Assembly: GCA_045637645.1 (NCBI GenBank)
Contig: JAZTZV010000044.1
Location: 1-37,523 of the forward strand
Reading direction: 5' to 3'
Origin: RGIG1959 sp045637645
GTDB taxonomy: Bacteria; Bacillota; Clostridia; Oscillospirales; Acutalibacteraceae
DNA length: 37,523 nucleotides
Under the pieces are notes generated by a model. The model saw only the letters and a program-made list of their open reading frames with translations. It had not been told where the DNA came from and ran no database searches. Of the stretch, positions 32,627 to 37,523 are shown one piece after another. The position numbers were made by a program, and so were the translations under genes. Every line of letters begins with the position of its first letter. The first letter of the stretch is position 1.

Positions 32627-33432
32627 ATATTTGCAAGCAATTTTTCGGCGTTTCGAAACGCAATGCACTCGCGTTCGTCGGCGGTCAGCGGCAATGCGTC
32701 GAAATACGCTTTGTCCGCTTCTTGATCGCCCCAAGGGGAATCGGACGCAAACAGAATGCGCTCGGCACCGTGGTTGCGAATGATGCGAAGCAATTGTTCG
32801 TCACCGATTTGTCCGAGAGAAAATCCGAGGTCGAAATAGACGGGCTTGCCGACGAGATGAGTCTCGACGTCGTCCCAACATCCCCAACCGCCGACGTGAG
32901 CGAGCACTACGCGCGGGCGGGAAGGGTCTTGTCCGATTTGCGCAAGCATGGTTGCCGCGCGATCGGGTGTGCAATGCACAGGTTCGGACAAGCCGATGTC
33001 AATACCGGCGTGGATGACAACGAGCAAATCGCGTTTCACCGCTTCTTGAATGATGCGGATGTTGCGCTCGTCGTCGATAAATACGCCTTGATAATCGGGG
33101 TGAAGCTTGATGCCTTTGAGCCCGAGGGAGGCGATGTAATCCAACTTTCCCTCGATGTTTTCGTTGTTCGGATGGATGCCGCCGAAAGAAATCAGGCGGT
33201 CTTGTGCGGCGTTGAGTTGTGCCGCGAAGCGGTTGACGGAATCGAATTGCGACGGTTTGGTCGCCACGGGGAGTATCACGGCTTTGTCGATGCCGGCGTT
33301 GTCCATTGAACGGAGAAGCCCATTTGCCGTACCGTCGGTGTGAGCGGGGATGCCGCCGACTTTTTCAAGGTGTGCGATTGTGGAAGCGGCAATGGCGTCG
33401 GGGAAGATATGGGTGTGAAAATCAATGTACAT
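32623..33432 (-). CDS. Amidohydrolase-family metal-dependent hydrolase
   Basis: The 269-residue protein is a TIM-barrel metal-dependent hydrolase of the amidohydrolase_2 type, related to aminocarboxymuconate-semialdehyde decarboxylase-like proteins. The metal ligands are visible in order: HTHIFP at 6-11, GGIHP near 90, KLHPD near 113, VIHAG near 141, LAHVGGWG near 175 and FASDSPWG near 230 with the final aspartate. The reaction cannot be predicted; hydrolases and decarboxylases share this fold. It lies 61 bases after the ABC ATPase gene, with a terminator hairpin in the gap. I see no separate promoter, so it may be expressed by read-through. AGAGG precedes the start. Confidence 0.87.
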   Translation of the reverse strand: MYIDFHTHIFPDAIAASTIAHLEKVGGIPAHTDGTANGLLRSMDNAGIDKAVILPVATKPSQFDSVNRFAAQLNAAQDRLISFGGIHPNNENIEGKLDYIASLGLKGIKLHPDYQGVFIDDERNIRIIQEAVKRDLLVVIHAGIDIGLSEPVHCTPDRAATMLAQIGQDPSRPRVVLAHVGGWGCWDDVETHLVGKPVYFDLGFSLGQIGDEQLLRIIRNHGAERILFASDSPWGDQEADKAYFDALPLTADERECIAFRNAEKLLANI

Positions 33433-33452
33433 ATCGGGTGCCTCTTTTCGTC

Positions 33453-33488
33453 AAAAAGCACCGCTGTTTTGTGACAGCGGTGCTTTTT
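33453..33488 (-). terminator. Terminator or attenuator after the amino acid ABC transporter genes
   Basis: Fifteen-base arms AAAAAGCACCGCTGT (33453-33467) and ACAGCGGTGCTTTTT (33474-33488), six-base loop, with T runs on both strands. It lies between the ATPase gene and the amidohydrolase gene, only 20 bases before the latter's start. Confidence 0.88.
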
Positions 33489-33493
33489 AAGAA

Positions 33494-34246
33494 TCAATTT
33501 TCTGTGATGCGTTGCAAGAAAGCTTTGGTGCGTTCACTCTTCGGATGATCGATCACATCGGTCGGTGTGCCTTGTTCCACGATCACGCCGCCGTCCATAA
33601 AGATGATTTTGTCGGATACATCGTGAGCGAACGACATCTCGTGCGTGACCACGATCATCGTGCAATCCTTATCTTTTAATCCGCGAATGACCTTGAGCAC
33701 TTCGCCCGTCAATTCGGGGTCAAGCGCCGATGTCGGTTCGTCGAAGCAGAGAATATCGGGATTGAGCGCCAGCGCGCGGGCAATGGCAACGCGCTGTTGT
33801 TGACCACCCGACAGTTGGGAGGGGTAGTAGTCGGCGCGTTCGGTTAATCCGACTTGATCGATCAGTTGTCGGGCGCGTTCCTCAATGTCGGGAACATCTG
33901 CAATTTTCAGCAACTTCGGTGCCAGCATGACGTTTTGCAGCACTGTGTATTGCGGAAACAGATTGAACGATTGAAACACCAAACCGAAATGCAAACGATT
34001 TTTGCGGATCACATCGTCGGACGGACGCTTGGCGAGTCCGTCATAAATGCACTTGCCGTCGATGCTGATCGTGCCTTCCTCGGCAAACTCCAAAAAGTTG
34101 ATGCATCGAAGAAGCGTGGTTTTGCCGCTGCCCGAGGAGCCGATGATGGACAGCACTTCGCCGCGTTCGAGCGAAAAATCAATACCTTTGAGGATGGTGG
34201 TTTTTCCAAAGCTCTTTTTAAGTCCGTTGACTTCCAAAAATGCCAT
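33494..34246 (-). CDS. Polar amino acid ABC transporter, ATP-binding protein
   Basis: This ATPase powers uptake of an amino acid through the permease encoded next to it. The 250-residue protein has Walker A GSSGSGKT (about 37-44), Q-loop region VFQSFNLFP, ABC signature LSGGQQQR, Walker B ILCFDEPTSALD and the switch histidine in VVTHEM. It belongs to the GlnQ/ArtP-like group of polar amino acid importers by length and sequence. AGAGGTAA precedes the start. Gene order binding protein, permease, ATPase with gaps of 22 and 12 bases shows a single operon. The substrate cannot be fixed from the ATPase. Confidence 0.94.
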   Translation of the reverse strand: MAFLEVNGLKKSFGKTTILKGIDFSLERGEVLSIIGSSGSGKTTLLRCINFLEFAEEGTISIDGKCIYDGLAKRPSDDVIRKNRLHFGLVFQSFNLFPQYTVLQNVMLAPKLLKIADVPDIEERARQLIDQVGLTERADYYPSQLSGGQQQRVAIARALALNPDILCFDEPTSALDPELTGEVLKVIRGLKDKDCTMIVVTHEMSFAHDVSDKIIFMDGGVIVEQGTPTDVIDHPKSERTKAFLQRITEN

Positions 34247-34258
34247 GTGCGATTACCT

Positions 34259-34900
34259 CTAGTTGAAATAGTCCAATTTTTTCTCAATGTAATTAAACAG
34301 CAATGTCAGTACGCCGCTGAACAGCAGGAAGTAAGCACCCGTGTAGAACAACGGCCAAATGATGCCTTTACCGCTGAAACGTTCGGCGACCATCAAGATT
34401 TCCGCAACGGCGATCACGCGCGCCAAAGAGGTATCTTTGACGAGGGTGATGATTTCGTTTGCCATCGGCGGAACGATACGCTTGACGACTTGCAACAATA
34501 CGATTTTGGAAAAAATCTGCGTTTTGGTGAGTCCGAGTACCTGACCCGCTTCATATTGACCTTTCGGGATGCTCTCGATACCGCCGCGGTAAATCTCCGA
34601 GAAATAGCAAGCGTAGTTAATCACGAAAGCAATCAACGCCGCGAGCATGCGATCGGACATCGGCATATGGAATACCAGACCGGGGACGTACATCACAACG
34701 AACAGTTGCAACATCAGCGGCGTGCCGCGGATGCACCACACGAACGTTTTGGCAATGAGACTGAGCGGTTTGAACTTCGACATGGAACAAAACGCAATGA
34801 GCAGTCCGAGCGGCAGGGCAAACAGCAAGGTTCCGACGAACAGCTTGCCGTTTTCCAAAAAGCCTGCCGCAAGATCCAAACTGACTTGCTGAAAAGACAT
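34259..34900 (-). CDS. Polar amino acid ABC transporter, permease
   Basis: The 213-residue integral membrane protein has about five hydrophobic spans. It carries the HisM/GlnP-family EAA loop EAGQVLGLTKTQIFSKIVLLQ (about 138-158) that docks on the ATPase. The N-terminal family pattern TLLFALPLGLLIAF and RGTPLMLQLFV are also present. One permease gene suggests a homodimeric channel. It lies 22 bases after the binding-protein gene and 12 before the ATPase gene. Confidence 0.93.
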   Translation of the reverse strand: MSFQQVSLDLAAGFLENGKLFVGTLLFALPLGLLIAFCSMSKFKPLSLIAKTFVWCIRGTPLMLQLFVVMYVPGLVFHMPMSDRMLAALIAFVINYACYFSEIYRGGIESIPKGQYEAGQVLGLTKTQIFSKIVLLQVVKRIVPPMANEIITLVKDTSLARVIAVAEILMVAERFSGKGIIWPLFYTGAYFLLFSGVLTLLFNYIEKKLDYFN

Positions 34901-34922
34901 GGCAATGACCTCTTAAACAGAA

Positions 34923-35717
34923 TTATTTCGACTTAACGACCTTTACTTGCTTGTTTTGCATGTAGGGGATGGAGACGCTCATGTTCTCTTGGCGTTCCTC
35001 GGTAATGGTCATACCGTTCCAAATGCAATCGATGTTTTTGGAAGCAAGCTCGGTTTCCTTGGCAGACCAGCTGATCTCTTGGAACACGGGCTCAACGCCG
35101 AGCTTCGCGCAAACCGCTTTGGCGAATTCGGTTTCGAAACCGACAAGCTCGCCGTTCTCGTTTTCGTAGTTCATGGGAGCAAAGTAGGTGATGCCGATCA
35201 CCATCTTGCCTTTGCCGGTGATGTAAGCATAGTCGGAATCGGTTTCCGCTTGCTTAAAGGGCTCGCTTTCCGCGTCGCCGAGCAGGATGTCTTCGAGTTT
35301 GTAGCCGGCGGCAATCGCGTCGAGGGTGCCGTCTGCTTTGAGCTCACGAATGACTTCGTTGACGCGAGCGGTCATGTCCGAGCCTTTGCGGAACGCAATG
35401 CCGTATTGCTCTTCGGCGTAACCGTCGCCTTCGACGACCAGGTTGGCATAGTCAGTGCCTTCGCCGATCGAACCGATCGACATGACGTAGTCGATGATCG
35501 CGGCGTCAGCCGTGCCGGAGTTGACTTCCATCAACGCCTTGGCTTGGGTGTCGACAGCCGTGTAGCTGTAATCGGCGAAATCTTCGTGGGTGGTGGCGAC
35601 GCCTTCACCGGCGGATTCCTTTTCGGCAACAAGAGTCATCTTGTCGCTCGAGCAGCCTGCAAAAGCACCTACGATCATCAGCGCGGCAACCGCGCAACAA
35701 AGGAATTTCTTCATCAT
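34923..35717 (-). CDS. Amino acid ABC transporter binding lipoprotein with circularly permuted lobes
   Basis: The 264-residue protein captures an amino acid outside the cell for the adjacent permease. It has a signal peptide and lipobox FAGC (19-22). In ordinary family 3 binding proteins the order is lobe 1 (VIGITYFAPMNY..., GFETEFAKAVCAKLGV, WNGMTITEER) and then lobe 2 (SAGE, DTQAKALMEV-GTADAAIIDY, EQYGIAFRKGSDM, LKADGTLD). Here lobe 2 with the normal C-terminal helix comes first (about 27-146). An acidic linker follows (147-169), and lobe 1 comes last (170-264), ending NKQVKVVKSK where the hinge would normally continue. All expected parts are present once, so it is a circular permutation rather than a truncated gene. 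AAGGAG lies eight bases before the ATG. Specificity is unknown. Confidence 0.88.
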   Translation of the reverse strand: MMKKFLCCAVAALMIVGAFAGCSSDKMTLVAEKESAGEGVATTHEDFADYSYTAVDTQAKALMEVNSGTADAAIIDYVMSIGSIGEGTDYANLVVEGDGYAEEQYGIAFRKGSDMTARVNEVIRELKADGTLDAIAAGYKLEDILLGDAESEPFKQAETDSDYAYITGKGKMVIGITYFAPMNYENENGELVGFETEFAKAVCAKLGVEPVFQEISWSAKETELASKNIDCIWNGMTITEERQENMSVSIPYMQNKQVKVVKSK

Positions 35718-35767
35718 AATTCAATCTCCTTCAAAGTTAAGATGGTCGGCATACGCCAACGCTCCTC

Positions 35768-35796
35768 ATTATATACCATTGTGTTAGCAAAGTAAA
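35768..35796 (-). promoter_or_regulatory. Candidate sigma-A promoter for the amino acid ABC transporter operon
   Basis: On the minus strand TTTACT (35791-35796), 17 bases, TATAAT (35768-35773), about 50 bases before the binding-protein start. Confidence 0.6.
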
Positions 35797-35855
35797 GTGG
35801 TAAAACGTAAAATTTTTAGAATTTTTTTCATTTGTGTTTGTTCAAACGGTTCAAA

Positions 35856-35885
35856 GGTCTATTTCGGACAAGACGGACATACCTT
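35856..35885 (+). promoter_or_regulatory. Candidate sigma-E promoter of the spoIIIA operon
   Basis: GGTCTATT (35856-35863), 14 bases, CATACCTT (35878-35885) fits the mother-cell sigma-E pattern (a KMATATT-like -35 and CATACANT -10) with few mismatches. spoIIIA is a sigma-E operon in Bacillus, and the position, 25 bases before the spoIIIAA start, is right. Confidence 0.65.
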
Positions 35886-35909
35886 ATTAGCAAAGGGAGG
35901 TGTGAGGCG

Positions 35910-36845
35910 ATGGATGTCCGGACAGGCTTGTGTCGCTGTGTTCCCAAAGTGGTCGGCGACGTGTTGGCATCACTTTCCGATCGAGAATGGAACGAGGTGC
36001 AGGAGATACGTCTGCGTGCTGCAATGCCGCTTGTGCTGTCGCGTGCGACAGGCGATCGCGTGTGCGACGTCACCGTTTCGCAGTCGCAGGTGCGTGAATG
36101 CTTTTTGCGGTTATGCGACCAAGCGGTGCATACGCATCAAGAAGAATTACGGCAAGGCTTTATTACAACGCGAGAGGGTTTACGTGTCGGTGTGGCGGGA
36201 ACGGCGGTGATGCGCGATGGTACGATTGCGTCTTATCGCGATATCACATCCCTGTGTATACGTTTGCCGCATTGTCATCGCGGTTGTGCAACGTCGCTGT
36301 TACCCTATATTGAAACGGCACACGGTCTGAAAGGAATGCTTTTGTGCGGTGCGCCGTCTTGCGGTAAAACAACGCTGTTGCGTGATTTGGCGTATCAACT
36401 GGCGCGCACACATCGCGTGTCGGTGATCGACGAGCGACGGGAATTGTCTGTTGAGGATTTGCGCGGTTGCGATGTGCTTTGCGGTTGTCCGAAAGCAAAT
36501 GGGATTTTGCAAGCGGTGCGAACGCTGTCGCCGGATGCGGTGATCGCGGATGAGATCGGCGATGAGCAAGAATGGAACGCGGTTGCACAAAGTGTGTTTT
36601 ACGGCGTGCGTGTGATCGCGTCGGTGCATGCGCACGAAGAACGTGAGTTGCTGGCACGCCCGTACATACGAGAGGTTTTGAAAAACGGCGGGTTTGAATG
36701 GTTGGCGTTTTTGCCGCCGCGTCGTCGAATCGGCGATGCGGTGCGGATGCGAAAGGCGGCGGATTTGTTTGAAGTGGATCGGGATTTTAATGATGACTTG
36801 CGCGTGTGCGGGAATCGGGTTGGTATGTGCCAAGCGGCTGTATGA
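35910..36845 (+). CDS. spoIIIAA: Stage III sporulation protein AA, ATPase
   Basis: SpoIIIAA is the cytoplasmic ATPase of the SpoIIIA-SpoIIQ channel that joins mother cell and forespore; it resembles secretion ATPases. The 311-residue protein has EIRLRAAMPL near 32-41, the Walker A motif GAPSCGKT at 147-154, VSVIDERREL as the Walker B region, and a C-terminal ATPase part. I choose the ATG at 35910, nine bases after AAAGGGAGG; the frame is open upstream but passes through the promoter. Its 3' end overlaps the start of spoIIIAB, which points to translational coupling. It is the first gene of the spoIIIA operon, which continues past the window edge. Confidence 0.94.
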   Translation: MDVRTGLCRCVPKVVGDVLASLSDREWNEVQEIRLRAAMPLVLSRATGDRVCDVTVSQSQVRECFLRLCDQAVHTHQEELRQGFITTREGLRVGVAGTAVMRDGTIASYRDITSLCIRLPHCHRGCATSLLPYIETAHGLKGMLLCGAPSCGKTTLLRDLAYQLARTHRVSVIDERRELSVEDLRGCDVLCGCPKANGILQAVRTLSPDAVIADEIGDEQEWNAVAQSVFYGVRVIASVHAHEERELLARPYIREVLKNGGFEWLAFLPPRRRIGDAVRMRKAADLFEVDRDFNDDLRVCGNRVGMCQAAV

Positions 36846-37233
36846 TGCGGAAAAACGTTGGCAAGCGTGGGATGTGCTGTTGGCGCGGCTTCACGGAGAA
36901 TTGCGCTACACGGCGTGTCCGTTGCAGGAGGCGTTCGAGCGGATTTACAAACAAGATCTGACAGTGCTCGAATGGCTCAAAGGGTATGCGGTGTCCGACG
37001 GCGAGTTGTATTGTCCGCGTGGGTTTTCGGATGAGGAACAGTCGTTTGCCGATTCGTTTTTTGCATTTTTGGGAACGAGTGATTTGGAAGGACAGTTGAC
37101 CCATCTTTCGCAAACGCGGGAAAAAGCGCAAGAACTCGCCAAAGCGGCGACCGAACGGCGCAAACGCCTTGGGAATGTATATGCCGTCACAGGGATCTGT
37201 ACAGGCGTTTCCTTGGCGTTGGCGATGATTTGA
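36769..37233 (+). CDS. spoIIIAB: Stage III sporulation protein AB
   Basis: SpoIIIAB is a membrane protein with a GspF-like domain in the SpoIIIA channel assembly of the mother cell. The 154-residue product has a hydrophobic N-terminal segment (about 2-20), the family opening around RLHGELRYTACPLQEAF (about 40-56), and a C-terminal hydrophobic segment (VYAVTGICTGVSLALAMI). I favour the TTG at 36769, which gives KWIGILMM and lines up with MLKLLGA-like starts of known SpoIIIAB; ATG at 36790 is an alternative. Either start lies inside spoIIIAA, so the genes overlap by 56 to 77 bases. Identity rests on gene order and the short motifs. Confidence 0.88.
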   Translation: MKWIGILMMTCACAGIGLVCAKRLYDAEKRWQAWDVLLARLHGELRYTACPLQEAFERIYKQDLTVLEWLKGYAVSDGELYCPRGFSDEEQSFADSFFAFLGTSDLEGQLTHLSQTREKAQELAKAATERRKRLGNVYAVTGICTGVSLALAMI

Positions 37234-37251
37234 AAACAGGAGGAAACGGCA

Positions 37252-37446
37252 ATGGACGTAGATCTTATATTCAAAATTGCGGCCATCGGCATCATTGTCG
37301 GTGTTCTCAATCAGGTGTTGATTCGATCGGGACGGGAAGAACAGGCCATGATGACAACACTTGCGGGGTTGATCGTGGTGTTGACGATGATTGTATCAGA
37401 GATCAGCACTTTATTTGATACGGTCAAATCGGCGTTTGGATTGTGA
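37252..37446 (+). CDS. spoIIIAC: Stage III sporulation protein AC
   Basis: This 64-residue protein has two hydrophobic helices and the family pattern IFKIAAIGIIVGVLNQVL and EEQAMMTTLAGLIVVL. It is a small membrane component of the SpoIIIA channel. AGGAGG precedes the ATG. It follows spoIIIAB by 18 bases and precedes spoIIIAD by eight. Confidence 0.93.
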   Translation: MDVDLIFKIAAIGIIVGVLNQVLIRSGREEQAMMTTLAGLIVVLTMIVSEISTLFDTVKSAFGL

Positions 37447-37454
37447 GGCGCAAG

Positions 37455-37523
37455 ATGACAGTTTGGATGATTGTCGGTGTGTCGGTCACGGCGGCTTTAT
37501 TAGCCCTTATACTGCGACAGACA
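37455..37523 (+). CDS. spoIIIAD: Stage III sporulation protein AD, cut by the window edge
   Basis: Only 23 codons are visible (start MTVWMIVGVSVTAALLALIL, then RQT). The hydrophobic segment and the position directly after spoIIIAC fit SpoIIIAD, a polytopic membrane protein of the SpoIIIA channel. GAGG lies ten bases before the ATG. Confidence 0.8.
   Translation, partial: MTVWMIVGVSVTAALLALILRQT

Noticed and set aside
34923..35717. Binding-protein pseudogene made of two unrelated halves
   Set aside because: Both lobes are complete, each occurs once, the frame is open, and the signal peptide, promoter and operon partners are intact, so a permuted working protein is more likely.
35735..35766. 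Operator-like imperfect repeat upstream of the ABC binding-protein gene
   Set aside because: GTCGGC-ATAC-GCCAAC pairs poorly, with only three clean base pairs in the core, and could occur by chance.
1..37523. tRNA, rRNA, CRISPR array, insertion sequence or prophage
   Set aside because: No stretch of spaced direct repeats, transposase, integrase, phage gene or tRNA-like cloverleaf was seen; nearly all sequence is accounted for by genes and short regulatory gaps.

Overview
The window looks like chromosome from an anaerobic, spore-forming Firmicute of the Clostridia, most likely an Oscillospiraceae/Ruminococcaceae-type gut or rumen fermenter. The reasons are sporulation genes (spoIIR, spoIIIAA-AD, whiA), a pyruvate formate-lyase system, an HPr kinase, a dockerin-bearing glycoside hydrolase, strong AAAGGAGG ribosome binding sites and roughly balanced GC. 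Coding density is high. I see no tRNA, rRNA, CRISPR array, insertion sequence or phage gene.

Layout. Positions 1-1818 hold the 3' part of a cobalamin-dependent methionine synthase (+). Positions 1860-4255 hold two minus-strand genes for a large secreted protein and a 54-residue membrane peptide, both of unknown function. The 439-base intergenic stretch 4256-4694 carries divergent promoters and an 18-base match to the Rex (NADH sensor) operator. Next come the fermentation genes at 4695-7798: a pyruvate formate-lyase body without its radical domain, a separate 80-residue glycyl-radical protein, and the activase. Positions 7913-10242 encode an ECF sigma factor overlapping a membrane-anchored beta-propeller protein (probable anti-sigma or sensor). 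They are followed by a PlsC-like acyltransferase with a zinc ribbon (10302-11615), a dockerin/GH26 enzyme (11757-14360) and the sporulation signal protein SpoIIR (14481-15080).

Positions 15138-18414 (-) encode a TraB/GumN lipoprotein and a secreted metallophosphoesterase. From 28005 down to 18552 runs a conserved housekeeping block on the minus strand: rluA-type pseudouridine synthase, hprK, ROK glucokinase, murB, whiA, dnaE, then pfkA with its own promoter. The first six genes are spaced 12-27 bases apart and form a probable operon that joins carbon sensing, glucose phosphorylation, wall precursor synthesis, cell-division/sporulation control and replication. rapZ and yvcK, which often lie between murB and whiA, are absent.

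Positions 28137-29681 hold a Thr-rich lipoprotein and radC driven from back-to-back consensus promoters. Positions 29727-32553 encode a CLC-family anion transporter and a MATE exporter. Positions 32623-35717 encode an amidohydrolase and a polar amino acid ABC transporter whose binding protein has its two lobes in circularly permuted order. The right edge (35910-37523) is the start of the spoIIIA operon (AA, AB, AC, partial AD) behind a good sigma-E-type promoter.

The strongest points for a second look are the naturally split pyruvate formate-lyase under a probable Rex operator, the circularly permuted ABC binding protein, and an accessory domain apparently shared by the GH26 enzyme and the metallophosphoesterase. 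Most genes belong to well-known families; the novelty lies in their architecture rather than in a wholly unknown multi-gene system.
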